DNA of 64,000 bases from Colwellia sp. 12G3 (GCF_002836775.1 NZ_PJAQ01000017.1:124001-188000), one strand, 5' to 3'. Positions 47,716-57,405 are shown, numbered from the stretch's first letter. The notes: a model not told the origin generated them from the letters alone. Numbers and translations are program-made.

Positions 47716-49560
47716 TTAGTTTGTCAGCAATTTAGGGTTTTTCGGATAAAATTTATCCGGCATACTACTAATATGTTCAAAAAAACGTGTGTCTTTATAG
47801 GGTAACTTCATAAAACCAGAAATACCAATACCGTCAATCGTGGGTAATAATGTCAGTATCTTCGCTAAACAGGCTTTGAATTCAGCTTTTTTCTCATGAT
47901 TGAGTAACATCAAGTAGCTATGAATTTTTAAATGTTTAGGTAGTACTTCAAAAATAATACAGCCGGTATGATGAATTAAGTTCAGCTCAGCCAAGACAGT
48001 CATTAACTCATCGGGTAAATATAAATACTCATCGGGATCTTTGCCATCTTCAAAATAAGAATGTAATCGCGTTATATCGTCAACGTCAGGCACATCACTA
48101 ATGTCAAAATTTATCTCTTGAGAAGGTATAGCAATAAAAGGCTGGCTTTCACTAATACGTTCAACGTGAAGAGTATTACGAGCGTTAAATAAACAACTTT
48201 TAAAAACACCGACACGAAAGATACCCTGAGCCAAATAAATAATATTGTTTACCGCACTAGTAAAAGAAGTTTTAAGGGTCTCATCAAATAACGTCAAATT
48301 AGAATCGATATAAACCCCTTCTTTAGCCCAACGAATGGCAATCCCGCCAACAACAGGGAAATTACCTAATCGGCTTAATGCAGCAATAAAGGCTTTTTCA
48401 TTATCCCCCATGCCCATCAGATAGTTTTTATAATATTTATCCAATTGAGCGTCATCAATCTCCGATAAACTATCAGGACCTGTTTGCTCACGTAAAAACG
48501 ATTTACGCGAGCCATAAACTACGGTATCAATTTGCTCGCTTTGTGGTTTAACCCACACAGGAATGTGGGCAATAACGCCAAGTTGCGTTGGTTTATCTGC
48601 TAAAACAACTTGTCTAAGGTAGCTAAGATTATTAAAAAAGTAATCCCCTGCTTGGCTTCGTAGTTTTTCATCATCACTGAGCATGCCTGTTAATACTTGT
48701 GCCAGTAATTTAGGTAAACCTAAGGCATTTGGTGGTATTACTTTTATACCATATCGGCATGATTGTCCTGACGCTAGTGCATATAAAGTGGCAGCTAAGC
48801 CTTGTTCATCAAAACGAGGCGTCGATAACCCGCCATTAAGTTGCTCAGGACCTATAAAGTAAACGTCTCCTAAACGTGCATTACTGTGCTGTAAGTCACT
48901 ACTCATTAACTCCATCACATTGGTACTGGTGCTTTGCTTATTACAATCTAGCTGGGCACTTACCGACGAACCCCAATCTATGAGCTGAACTTTGCCCGTA
49001 TTTTTATCATAAACCAAATTTGATGGTTTTATATCACCATGCACAACTGGCTTTAACTGCCGATGATTATTAGCTTCTCGCAAATACAATAATATATCAG
49101 CTAGCTGTAATGCGATACTCATCACTAATTCAGGCGCTAATGGTCCAACTTGCAATGACAACTGCTCTAAATCGATACCTGGAGCTCGGGTCATTTGCAA
49201 AATGGATTGACGTTTTATTTTTTGATATTCAATGACTTTAGGGATTTGAGGGTGATTAAGTTGACCTTGTATATCGGCTTCTTCCGCTAAACGGTCTTGT
49301 ACGTGTTGCGGTAAATTAATGCGTGAAAATTTAAAAACGACCGGCAACTCTTTGTCTTCACTGCCTTTACGTTTAATACCAGAAAAGACAAAGCCATAGG
49401 CTCCTTTGCCCAGAAGAGCAACCTCTTCAAAGCCGACTTGCTTTAATTGTTGCTGACAAAGTTCAACCCATTTTTTTAATTTAGTCGCGTCTTTATGACT
49501 AAGTAAGTAAATGGATTGCTCTTGAGCTATGTAGAAATGCTGTAATTTTTTATTAGTCAC
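47716..49560 (-). CDS. Eukaryotic-type protein kinase with unrecognised C-terminal half
   Basis: A 614-residue cytoplasmic protein. The kinase domain (about residues 35-320) has a glycine loop GKGAYGFVFSG, a catalytic Lys in VVFKFS, the catalytic loop HGDIKPSNLVYD (HGD replacing HRD) and DWGSS replacing DFG. No membrane helix or PASTA repeat is visible. The C-terminal 290 residues (from about 325) match no domain I recognise. The gene is downstream of the TyrR-like regulator on the same strand (109-bp gap). Targets and activity are unknown; the main motifs are present, so it is probably active. Confidence 0.75.
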   Translation of the reverse strand: MTNKKLQHFYIAQEQSIYLLSHKDATKLKKWVELCQQQLKQVGFEEVALLGKGAYGFVFSGIKRKGSEDKELPVVFKFSRINLPQHVQDRLAEEADIQGQLNHPQIPKVIEYQKIKRQSILQMTRAPGIDLEQLSLQVGPLAPELVMSIALQLADILLYLREANNHRQLKPVVHGDIKPSNLVYDKNTGKVQLIDWGSSVSAQLDCNKQSTSTNVMELMSSDLQHSNARLGDVYFIGPEQLNGGLSTPRFDEQGLAATLYALASGQSCRYGIKVIPPNALGLPKLLAQVLTGMLSDDEKLRSQAGDYFFNNLSYLRQVVLADKPTQLGVIAHIPVWVKPQSEQIDTVVYGSRKSFLREQTGPDSLSEIDDAQLDKYYKNYLMGMGDNEKAFIAALSRLGNFPVVGGIAIRWAKEGVYIDSNLTLFDETLKTSFTSAVNNIIYLAQGIFRVGVFKSCLFNARNTLHVERISESQPFIAIPSQEINFDISDVPDVDDITRLHSYFEDGKDPDEYLYLPDELMTVLAELNLIHHTGCIIFEVLPKHLKIHSYLMLLNHEKKAEFKACLAKILTLLPTIDGIGISGFMKLPYKDTRFFEHISSMPDKFYPKNPKLLTN

Positions 49561-49669
49561 TAAAGTTTCTATTTTATGATGTTTATAAAGCGAACATAAG
49601 GCAAAGTTATGATTGTAGTATGCTGATTAGATACGCTACCGATATTTCATTCCTAGCACAAGTTAAACG

Positions 49670-51268
49670 CTACTTAATTCCATGTTCTCTTAATTTCATT
49701 GCAATTTTATTATGTGAAACGTTTAACCGCTCAGCTAATTTTCGTGTTGTTGGAAATAGCGGGTGTAACTGCGCTAGTAATTTAGCTTCAAAGTCCGCCT
49801 GAGCACTAGACCAATCTTTAACTGTTTCAATACCAACATCGCTATCTTGTGGTTGATTTGTAACATGCTTATTGAGTACGTGCAGTAAATCATCAGCGCC
49901 AATATCATCGCCATTATTTAAGGCGACAACACTGAATAATACATTTTGTAATTGCCTGATATTACCAGGCCAAGCAAAGCCTTGTAATAAGGAAAGTGCC
50001 TGCACTGTAAACTTAGGTTTAACGATATTGCTTTGCTGGCTATTACTGACCTGCTTAGCGGCATTTTCAATAAAGAAGTCTGCTAATAAACTAATATCAT
50101 CTACTCGATCTCTTAAAGGGGGTAACTCGATACTGAGTACATTCAGGCGATAATAGAGATCTTCCCTAAAGCTTTTTTGGTTAATGAGTTCATTTAAGTT
50201 TTGGTGACTAGCACTAACAATACGAATGTTCGCGACCAGTTCCTTAGTGCCACCAACTCGGCGATAAGTCAGGTCTTGCAAAAAACGTAATAACTTAGCT
50301 TGTAAATAGGGTGACATTTCAGCAATTTCATCTAAAAACAAACAGCCGCCTTCCGCCAATTCAATTAAGCCTGGTTTCCCACCTTTTTGGGCGCCCGTAA
50401 AAGCTCCGCCTTCATAGCCAAAAAGCTCACTTTCTAGTAGGTGTTCAGGCAACGCCGAACAGTTAATCGCTAAAAAGGGTGCTTTAGCTCTTGAACTTGC
50501 TTGATGCAGTGCTCTAGCAATTAACTCCTTACCCGTACCTGTTTCACCACTGATTAATACCGGTAAATCCAATTCAGCAAACCTAAGGCTTTGTGCCTTA
50601 ATTAAACGAATACTTTTTGATTGACCGATAATATTATCAAAGCCGTGTTCTTGATGGCTTTGCATTAAAGATATTTGTCGCCCAAGGGTATTCATCGAAC
50701 GAAGCGTTAATACCGAACCACTAACCTGCTCTATATTGTTTTTATCTTGTTTAGCGAGGGAATTAGATAACACTGGTGTTATATCAAGTATATAACCCTT
50801 ATTTTGAATGGTGATGGCTTGACTGGTCGCTGTATTTGTCAACATTGCCTGACTTACTTGGCTAATGAAATTTTCAATAGGCTTTCCTAAATAATCAGCA
50901 ATGCTAACGGCATGCTTATGAGTGCCTATTTTTGATAAGAGTTTATGACTTGCCTTATTCATGGCTAAAATTAGGCCATTGCTGTCCACATCAATAATAG
51001 GCTCAGGCATTTTATCGAGTAAAGCCTGTAAATGATTTTCTCGCTGCTCACTGGGTAATAAGTTAATTGACTGAACATTTATTACCCCTGCAACACTCGC
51101 TAAACAACGCTCAATTTCAGCTAAGGTCAATTCATTATATTCAACATGCACATAGGTAAAACAGCTGGTAATTTCAACCGCTTTTAAATTCCAATCTTGC
51201 TTGGCGAATACCGCTAATATTTCTTGTGAAATACCAATTCTATCGCTTGATTCAATGACAATGCGCAT
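49670..51268 (-). CDS. tyrR: TyrR/PhhR-like enhancer-binding transcriptional regulator
   Basis: A 532-residue regulator with the TyrR layout: N-terminal ACT domain (about 1-75), PAS domain (about 80-165), AAA+ domain with Walker A GETGTGKELIARAL, Walker B GGCLFLDEIAEM, and a C-terminal TyrR-type helix-turn-helix TTRKLAERLNVSHNKIAMKLREHGI. Unlike E. coli TyrR, the loop after ELFGYEG reads GAFTGA intact, the sigma-54-contacting motif. It should therefore be able to activate sigma-54 promoters, as PhhR does in Pseudomonas. It is divergent from methionine gamma-lyase, in front of which I find a sigma-54-like promoter. Confidence 0.87.
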   Translation of the reverse strand: MRIVIESSDRIGISQEILAVFAKQDWNLKAVEITSCFTYVHVEYNELTLAEIERCLASVAGVINVQSINLLPSEQRENHLQALLDKMPEPIIDVDSNGLILAMNKASHKLLSKIGTHKHAVSIADYLGKPIENFISQVSQAMLTNTATSQAITIQNKGYILDITPVLSNSLAKQDKNNIEQVSGSVLTLRSMNTLGRQISLMQSHQEHGFDNIIGQSKSIRLIKAQSLRFAELDLPVLISGETGTGKELIARALHQASSRAKAPFLAINCSALPEHLLESELFGYEGGAFTGAQKGGKPGLIELAEGGCLFLDEIAEMSPYLQAKLLRFLQDLTYRRVGGTKELVANIRIVSASHQNLNELINQKSFREDLYYRLNVLSIELPPLRDRVDDISLLADFFIENAAKQVSNSQQSNIVKPKFTVQALSLLQGFAWPGNIRQLQNVLFSVVALNNGDDIGADDLLHVLNKHVTNQPQDSDVGIETVKDWSSAQADFEAKLLAQLHPLFPTTRKLAERLNVSHNKIAMKLREHGIK

Positions 51269-51290
51269 AAAAAGAGTCGTTATAAGTTAC

Positions 51291-51329
51291 TTGTACTACA
51301 AATATGACACAGTAATAATATTAGTACAA
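51291..51329. promoter_or_regulatory. Spaced inverted repeat near the tyrR start
   Basis: TTGTACTA (51291-51298) and TAGTACAA (51322-51329) are exact complements with 31 bp between their starts, about three helical turns. They lie 23-61 bp before the tyrR-like gene. Autoregulatory sites are possible. Confidence 0.4.
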
Positions 51330-51367
51330 CATAGTATCATCCCATAATGAAAGGCTTTTAGTTCATT

Positions 51368-51388
51368 TTACTCGTTTAAAACGAGTAA
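51368..51388. promoter_or_regulatory. Perfect 10+1+10 palindrome, candidate enhancer site
   Basis: TTACTCGTTT and AAACGAGTAA are exact complements around a single A. The centre is about 115 bp upstream of the sigma-54-like -12 element at 51493, a normal distance for an enhancer-binding protein. It does not match the E. coli TyrR box TGTAAA-N6-TTTACA. Confidence 0.5.
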
Positions 51389-51479
51389 CAAATCTCCTAA
51401 CGTAATAATTATAGTACAAAATCAAGAGTGCAAAAACCAAGAATTACGTATCATATTGAAATATAAGCTTTTTACCGAT

Positions 51480-51495
51480 TGGCAACATAGTTGCA
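51480..51495 (+). promoter_or_regulatory. Sigma-54-type promoter before methionine gamma-lyase
   Basis: TGGCAAC-ATAG-TTGCA matches the sigma-54 consensus TGGCACG-N4-TTGCW, with the GG and GC pairs at the required 10-bp spacing. The start site would fall near 51506, which supports a translation start well after 51514. Confidence 0.65.
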
Positions 51496-51603
51496 ATACT
51501 ATTATTACTGCTGATGACGATAACTGCGAAAAAGCCATTCCCGTTAACGCATAGCACTCTCAATAAAAATAAAAATAATAAATCACCTACTATGGAAGCT
51601 ATG

Positions 51604-52845
51604 ATGACTCACTTTAAAAGCAAAAATATTGAAACTAACGCAATTCACGCGGGTAGAATTGATGACAAACAGTTCGGCTCACTTGCAACACCGTTATATC
51701 AAACCTCAACGTTTATTTTTGATAATGCTAAACAAGGTGGTGACCGATTTTCCGGTGAAAGTGAGGGCTACATTTACACTCGCTTAGGTAATCCAACCAC
51801 TCGCCAATTAGAGCTACGCGTGGCTGCGATGGAATGTATGGAAGATGCCGCAGCAACAGCTACCGGTATGGCTGCTGTTTCAGCAGCGTTACTGACTAAC
51901 TTGCAAGCTGGCGATCATATGATTTCGTCTAAAGCGGTTTACGGTTGTTCATTTGCTTTGATGAATCACATGTTTAAGAAATTTAATATCGAGGTGACTT
52001 TTGTCGATATGACCGAGCCTGAAAACATCAAAGCTGCCATTAAAGAAAATACCAAATTGGTCTTTTTAGAAACACCAATCAATCCGAATTTAGTAGTATT
52101 AGACTTAGAAAAAATTTGTGCTATTGCTAAAGAGTACAAGTTATTGTCAATCGTAGATAACACCTTCCTCACGCCTGTTTTGCAACAACCGGCAAAATTT
52201 GGTGCCGATGTTGTTGTTCATAGTGCAACTAAATACCTCAATGGCCATGGCGATGTTGTTGCCGGTATTGTTTGTGGTAGTTTTGAGATGATCAATGAAA
52301 TCAAAATGACCACCCTCAAAGATATTGGCGCAACAATCAGCCCCCATGATGCTTGGTTGATTATACGAGGTCTTAAAACATTACCCATTCGAATGGATAG
52401 ACATTGTAGCAATGCGCAAACAGTAGCTGAATTTTTAGAGCAACATCCTATGGTAGATGAAGTTTACTACCCTGGCCTTAAAAGTCACTCGGGATACAAG
52501 TTTATTGGCAAACAAATGAAAGCAGCGGGCGGTGTTATCGCTTTTGAATTAAATACCGATCTTGCTGGCGGCACAACATTTATTGATGCAATGGAGCTGT
52601 TCTCTATCGCGGTGAGTTTAGGTGATGCTGAATCGTTAATTCAGCACCCTGCTTCTATGACACATTCACCTTACACGCCAGAAGAAAGAGCCGATGCAGG
52701 TATCAGTGATAGTTTAATACGTATTTCAGTTGGCTTAGAAAGTGTTGATGATATTATTGCTGATTTAACGCAAGCCTTAGCAAAGATAACGCTAAAAACT
52801 TGTGAGAAAGTAACTAGCATCACTAAAGCTTCTAACGCTGCTTAA
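51604..52845 (+). CDS. megL: Methionine gamma-lyase (PLP-dependent)
   Basis: A 413-residue (from ATG 51604) Cys/Met-metabolism PLP enzyme that would convert methionine to methanethiol, ammonia and 2-oxobutyrate. The PLP lysine is in VHSATKYLNGHGDVV; the methionine-lyase-type Cys is in KAVYGCSFALM, where gamma-synthases have other residues. The frame is open from ATG 51514, but that start lies right after the predicted sigma-54 start site; GGAAG precedes ATGs at 51601 and 51604. Cystathionine gamma-lyase is the main alternative; the Cys argues against it. It is divergent from the TyrR-like regulator. Confidence 0.85.
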   Translation: MTHFKSKNIETNAIHAGRIDDKQFGSLATPLYQTSTFIFDNAKQGGDRFSGESEGYIYTRLGNPTTRQLELRVAAMECMEDAAATATGMAAVSAALLTNLQAGDHMISSKAVYGCSFALMNHMFKKFNIEVTFVDMTEPENIKAAIKENTKLVFLETPINPNLVVLDLEKICAIAKEYKLLSIVDNTFLTPVLQQPAKFGADVVVHSATKYLNGHGDVVAGIVCGSFEMINEIKMTTLKDIGATISPHDAWLIIRGLKTLPIRMDRHCSNAQTVAEFLEQHPMVDEVYYPGLKSHSGYKFIGKQMKAAGGVIAFELNTDLAGGTTFIDAMELFSIAVSLGDAESLIQHPASMTHSPYTPEERADAGISDSLIRISVGLESVDDIIADLTQALAKITLKTCEKVTSITKASNAA

Positions 52846-52910
52846 TTCATATTAACCATTGATATTAATCATTACTTTTTATAGTGATGTTTACGGTAAT
52901 TACAGCAAAT

Positions 52911-52950
52911 AAAAAAGCCTCAATATGTTATTCACATATTGAGGCTTTTT
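52911..52950. terminator. Bidirectional terminator between megL and HIT genes
   Basis: AAAAAGCCTCAATATGT pairs perfectly with ACATATTGAGGCTTTTT around TATTC, between convergent genes. Confidence 0.9.
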
Positions 52951-53003
52951 ATTAATACGTTGTTACTTAAGAAGCGTATTAATAAATAACTTAATCAGAA
53001 AGA

Positions 53004-53438
53004 TTATTTATCCGCAAAGATAATGGCTAGCTGCGGTAATAACTTTTCTTTTAAAGCCGCGAGTTCGTCATCAGAATAAGGCGTTAAAGCTTGCTGGCCC
53101 CAAATAGGTTTTGGCCATTGAGCATCAGCTTTAAAGCGAACAACATGATGAACATGAAGCTGCTCAACCACATTACCGAGTGCGGCAACATTCATTTTAT
53201 CACCCGCAAACACTTGCATCAGTAATTCACTCAATAAACTCGATTCATTAAGTAGTTGCTGCTGCTGTTCCCACTCTAATTGAAACACTTCACTAATATC
53301 GGCAACCTTTGGCACTAAAATAAACCAAGGGTACGCACTATCGTTACATAGCAGTAATTTACACAAAGGAAAATCAGCCAACTCAATACCATCGAGTGCT
53401 AATTGAGGATGTAAACTAAATGTTGTTATTTCACTCAT
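53004..53438 (-). CDS. HIT-family protein
   Basis: A 144-residue protein of the histidine-triad superfamily. The active segment is NVVEQLHVHHVVRFKADAQWPKPIWG (about residues 87-112), with His-Val-His-His where the classical triad is HxHxH, a form I associate with a common proteobacterial branch. Such proteins hydrolyse nucleotide phosphoanhydrides or phosphoramidates. Substrate unknown. It stands alone, 85 bp before ylqF on the same strand. Confidence 0.85.
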   Translation of the reverse strand: MSEITTFSLHPQLALDGIELADFPLCKLLLCNDSAYPWFILVPKVADISEVFQLEWEQQQQLLNESSLLSELLMQVFAGDKMNVAALGNVVEQLHVHHVVRFKADAQWPKPIWGQQALTPYSDDELAALKEKLLPQLAIIFADK

Positions 53439-53523
53439 GATTAAAACCTTGTTATGAACAAATTATTATTAATGCTAATGCTTATATAAAGATTAACGAT
53501 GAAAGCGATCCTTTCAAAAGCAA

Positions 53524-54456
53524 TTAACGTTTGTTTTTACGACCGCGACCACGTGCTGCTTTTTTAGCTTCTCTTGCAGCAATGCGTTTTTCTTCAAGCT
53601 CTTTGAAGTGAGCGTTTTCTGCATCAATTATATCCGGTAATTCAAAGGTAATAGCACCTAGCGTTTTATCACGAATTTCATTAATTAAAATAACTGACGC
53701 TTTATGTAAATCAACATGACCACCACTTTTAATACAGCTGCGCTTACGGCCAATCGCTTCAATTAAGTCTTCTTCATGGGCAGGTAGCTCACTGAGCTTA
53801 TAACGCTCAATTAAACGATTAGGGTAATGCTTGAGTAAGTAATCTGCCGCAAAATAGGCAATATCGTCATGATCAAAGGCGGTGTCTTTTACCGCTCCTG
53901 AGACGGCTAAACGATAACCGGAATTTTCATTGGCGATTTTTGGCCATAACATACCAGGGGTATCAAAAAGGTATAAACCTTCTTCAAGACGAATACGCTG
54001 TTGACCTTTAGTTACCGCGGGTTCATTTCCCACTTTTGCTTTTGCTTTGCCGACTAAGGTATTGAGTAATGTAGATTTACCGACATTGGGTATGCCCATA
54101 ATCATCGCGTTAATTTGTTTACCTGCTTCATCTTTATTCGGCACCATCTTACGAATTAACGTGATAAGGTTTTTTGCTACACTCGGTTGCTCAGTGGTTA
54201 ACGCAATCGCTTTTACATTATGCTGTGACTCTAAATAATCTAACCAAATCTTGGTTGATTCAGGATCAGCTAAATCACTTTTATTAAGGATCTTTATCAG
54301 TGGTTTATCACCTCTGATCTCAGTGATCATAGGGTTTTCACTGCTAAAGGGTAAACGCGCATCACACACTTCAATAACCACATCGATTTGCGGTAATATC
54401 TCTTTTATTTCTTTTTGCGCTTTGTGCATGTGGCCTGGAAACCAGTTAATCGCCAT
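53524..54456 (-). CDS. ylqF: Ribosome biogenesis GTPase RbgA/YlqF
   Basis: A 310-residue circularly permuted GTPase. The order G4 (NKSDLAD), G1 (GIPNVGKSTLLN), then G3 (DTPGM) is the permuted arrangement. The N-terminal AINWFPGHMHKAQKEI is the family start; the ATG at 54456 has AGGA six bases upstream, whereas the ATG at 54498 would add 14 foreign residues. It assists late 50S assembly. The C-terminus is a basic tail RGRGRKNKR. Confidence 0.93.
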   Translation of the reverse strand: MAINWFPGHMHKAQKEIKEILPQIDVVIEVCDARLPFSSENPMITEIRGDKPLIKILNKSDLADPESTKIWLDYLESQHNVKAIALTTEQPSVAKNLITLIRKMVPNKDEAGKQINAMIMGIPNVGKSTLLNTLVGKAKAKVGNEPAVTKGQQRIRLEEGLYLFDTPGMLWPKIANENSGYRLAVSGAVKDTAFDHDDIAYFAADYLLKHYPNRLIERYKLSELPAHEEDLIEAIGRKRSCIKSGGHVDLHKASVILINEIRDKTLGAITFELPDIIDAENAHFKELEEKRIAAREAKKAARGRGRKNKR

Positions 54457-54532
54457 GAAAATCCTAATGTAACTATTATAATGAGGCGATTTTAACAAGC
54501 TTTTAGCTAACGTGGCTAGCCATACTCGAAAT

Positions 54533-55450
54533 TTATATCAAACTAGCTAAATAACGTTCTTTGTATTGGCGAGGGCTGATGCCATGAAACTTTTTAAAAC
54601 AACGGCTAAAGTGACTGCTATTGGTAAAACCTAAGGCAAAACATGTTTGGGTAACCTGCTGACCCTTTTTCAATAAACGTGCGGCTTGCTTCAACCGACT
54701 TTGTAGTTGATAAGCCATAGGGCTACAACCTAAATGCAACTTAAACTCATGAAAAAACTTGGTTCGACTCATGCAAGATATCCGCGCTAACTCATCAATA
54801 TTTACATTTTCATTTATATGTAATTCAATATAATTCAAAGCTGCATTTAAACCATTGTTATCAGGCTCTTTTTGTGAAAATGCCAAAATAAAATCACGTG
54901 TTTGCTGGTGTAATAATCGGATAGTTAACTCTGATACTGCCAACGCAACCATGGCACTTCTATCTGGATGATTTTCTGAATAAATGTGCACAATACGATT
55001 TAAGACGTTTTGTGTTTCACTATTATGATGTGTATGCACAAGTTTATGGTCATATTGCCAGTGCCCAAATGCCTGATTTAATGGCTGCTGCTGGTTTAGC
55101 ATCGCCGAAACTTGCTGCACCCTATCACTGGATATTTCAATCGCTAAACACGTAGTCGGCTCGGCAAGTTTGGCAATAGGGAAATCAATCTCCACTATGC
55201 TTCCTGGCGCCATAATGAACGATTCATGGGGTAAAAACTCACCATGAAAGTCATCTTGTGCGCTGTGCATTACTTTTTTACCTGTCACCATAGCGCAAAA
55301 TAGCAATTGGTCAGACTGTAACTTCACCTTCTTCGCTGCTTGATAAGTATCATAAATACTCAACTCAGATTCAGGACCTGCAAAGGTAAGTTTATTTTCC
55401 ACCAACACTGTTGGTGGCTGTCTAACGCTATCAATGGCTTGTGTGATCAT
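54533..55450 (-). CDS. AraC-family transcriptional regulator
   Basis: A 305-residue regulator. The N-terminal part (about 20-190) resembles the AraC_N ligand domain; the C-terminal 100 residues hold two helix-turn-helices (NIDELARISCMSRTKFFHEFK and QVTQTCFALGFTNSSHFSRCFKKFHGISPRQYK). It is divergent from an aldehyde dehydrogenase and likely controls it, perhaps in response to an alcohol or aldehyde. The shared 172-bp region contains direct and inverted repeats. Confidence 0.87.
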   Translation of the reverse strand: MITQAIDSVRQPPTVLVENKLTFAGPESELSIYDTYQAAKKVKLQSDQLLFCAMVTGKKVMHSAQDDFHGEFLPHESFIMAPGSIVEIDFPIAKLAEPTTCLAIEISSDRVQQVSAMLNQQQPLNQAFGHWQYDHKLVHTHHNSETQNVLNRIVHIYSENHPDRSAMVALAVSELTIRLLHQQTRDFILAFSQKEPDNNGLNAALNYIELHINENVNIDELARISCMSRTKFFHEFKLHLGCSPMAYQLQSRLKQAARLLKKGQQVTQTCFALGFTNSSHFSRCFKKFHGISPRQYKERYLASLI

Positions 55451-55473
55451 AAAAGTTAATCCGTTAATGTGAA

Positions 55474-55548
55474 CTTACAGGCAAGTTTTCTGAATTTACA
55501 GCACAGTTAAGTAATCGCTAATTGACTAAGGTAATTAACCTTAGTCAA
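55474..55548. promoter_or_regulatory. Repeats between the AraC-type regulator and aldehyde dehydrogenase
   Basis: TTACAG occurs at 55474 and again 21 bp later (about 55495), with similar following bases (GCA...AGTT). A 21-bp direct-repeat spacing is common for AraC-type operators. A separate inverted repeat, TTGACTAAGG (55522) and CCTTAGTCAA (55539-55548), lies closer to the dehydrogenase. Confidence 0.45.
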
Positions 55549-55622
55549 AAATACAACAATAAAAATCGCTGTAAAAAGCAAATTCATTGCTCAACAAGCG
55601 AACAAACAGCAGAGGAAAAGTT

Positions 55623-57143
55623 ATGATTTACGCAAATCCGGGATCAGAAAACGCAGTCATTACCTTCAAAAAACGATACCAAAACTTTATTGGTGGTCAG
55701 TGGGTTGAACCGCAAAATGGCAAATATTTCGACAATGTTAGCCCTGTTAACGGTCAGGTGTTCTGTCAAATCCCACAATCTGATCACCTTGATATAGAAC
55801 TAGCACTTGATGCAGCACATAAAGCCAAAGAAGCTTGGGGCACAACCTCAGTAACCGATCGCTCAAATGCTTTATTGAAAATTGCTGACCGTCTTGAACA
55901 AAACCTAGAATTACTTGCTGTCGCTGAAACGTGGGACAACGGTAAAGCCGTCCGTGAAACGTTAGCGGCAGATATCCCACTTGCTGTTGATCACTTTCGC
56001 TATTTTGCTGGCTGTTTACGCGCGCAAGAAGGTTCATTAGCTGAGTTAGATGAGAAAACTGTTTCTTATCATTTTCATGAGCCTTTAGGTGTTGTCGGAC
56101 AAATTATCCCGTGGAATTTCCCAATATTAATGGCAGCTTGGAAATTGGCGCCAGCATTAGCGGCGGGGAATTGTGTTGTACTAAAACCTGCCGAGCAAAC
56201 ACCCGCTTCCATTTTAGTCATGATGGAATTAATTGAAGACATATTACCTGCTGGTGTACTCAACGTGGTTAATGGTTTTGGCGCAGAGGCTGGTGAAGCA
56301 TTAGCGACGAGTACACGCATCGCTAAAATTGCTTTTACTGGTTCAACACCTGTCGGTGAAAAAATAATGCAAGCTGCCGCGAAAAACATTATTCCATCAA
56401 CAGTAGAGCTTGGCGGTAAATCACCTAATATTTTCTTTGAAGATGTGCTCGACCATGAAGATGAATATTTAAGTAAATGTATTGAAGGCGCGATATTGGC
56501 CTACTTTAACCAGGGGGAAGTCTGTACTTGTCCATCACGCCTGTTCGTTCAAGAAGATATTTATGACAAATTTATCGAAAAAGTTATTGAACGTACTAAA
56601 GCCATTACCCGCGGTAACCCATTAGATACTACAACCATGGTTGGTGCTCAGGCATCAAAGCAACAGTTTGATAAAATATTAAGTTACATTGAGATAGGTA
56701 AAAAAGAAGGCGCTGAAGTACTTATGGGCGGTAACGTTGAACAACTAACCGATGAGCTAAACAGTGGTTTTTACATTCAACCTACCTTATTAAAAGGCAC
56801 TAATGACATGCGCATATTCCAAGAAGAAATTTTTGGTCCTGTGATTTCATTAAGTACTTTTAAAGACGAAGCAGAAGCGCTTGCGTTAGCAAATGGCTCT
56901 GAGTTTGGTTTAGGTGCAGGCGTTTGGTCTCGTGATATGAACCGTGCTTATCGTATGGGCAGAAAAATTGAAGCGGGTCGTGTTTGGACCAATTGTTATC
57001 ACATGTACCCTGCTCACGCGGCATTTGGTGGTTATAAAAAATCAGGTGTAGGTCGTGAAACTCATAAAATGGCCTTAGAGCAATATCAACAAACCAAAAA
57101 TTTACTGGTTAGTTATGATGTTAATCCCCTCGGTTTCTTCTAA
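55623..57143 (+). CDS. NAD(P)-dependent aldehyde dehydrogenase (AldB/ExaC type)
   Basis: A 506-residue enzyme oxidising acetaldehyde or similar aldehydes to acids. The nucleotide region has [12 protein letters not shown], the general base Glu is in VELGGKSPN, and the catalytic Cys is in [12 protein letters not shown] (CxC form). The C-terminus [42 protein letters not shown] is typical of the AldB/ExaC branch. The ATG at 55623 follows AGAGGAAAAG; the upstream TTG at 55587 has no such site. It is divergent from an AraC-family regulator. The specific substrate is inferred, not shown. Confidence 0.93.
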   Translation: MIYANPGSENAVITFKKRYQNFIGGQWVEPQNGKYFDNVSPVNGQVFCQIPQSDHLDIELALDAAHKAKEAWGTTSVTDRSNALLKIADRLEQNLELLAVAETWDNGKAVRETLAADIPLAVDHFRYFAGCLRAQEGSLAELDEKTVSYHFHEPLGVVGQIIPWNFPILMAAWKLAPALAAGNCVVLKPAEQTPASILVMMELIEDILPAGVLNVVNGFGAEAGEALATSTRIAKIAFTGSTPVGEKIMQAAAKNIIPSTVELGGKSPNIFFEDVLDHEDEYLSKCIEGAILAYFNQGEVCTCPSRLFVQEDIYDKFIEKVIERTKAITRGNPLDTTTMVGAQASKQQFDKILSYIEIGKKEGAEVLMGGNVEQLTDELNSGFYIQPTLLKGTNDMRIFQEEIFGPVISLSTFKDEAEALALANGSEFGLGAGVWSRDMNRAYRMGRKIEAGRVWTNCYHMYPAHAAFGGYKKSGVGRETHKMALEQYQQTKNLLVSYDVNPLGFF

Positions 57144-57174
57144 CCGATTACTTTAAAAAGCTCCCACAATAATC

Positions 57175-57209
57175 AGCCAATCGAGTGATATCATTCGATT
57201 GGCTTTTTT
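57175..57209 (+). terminator. Terminator after aldehyde dehydrogenase
   Basis: AGCCAATCGA pairs perfectly with TCGATTGGCT around a ten-base loop (GTGATATCAT), followed by a T run, 30 bp after the stop. Confidence 0.85.
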
Positions 57210-57405
57210 ATACTTTACGTAGCTCACACACAATGCTCTTTATAACTGATTACTGTCAGTTGTTATAACAAACCATCTTAAACGGAAATATTGTTTATTC
57301 AGCGCCTAAATAACCTGCTTATTGAAAGATGATTTACTATATCGATTAGCCGTTATTTTAATATCCGTCATAAGATGGGATATATTTACGCGAGTATCAA
57401 GGCTT

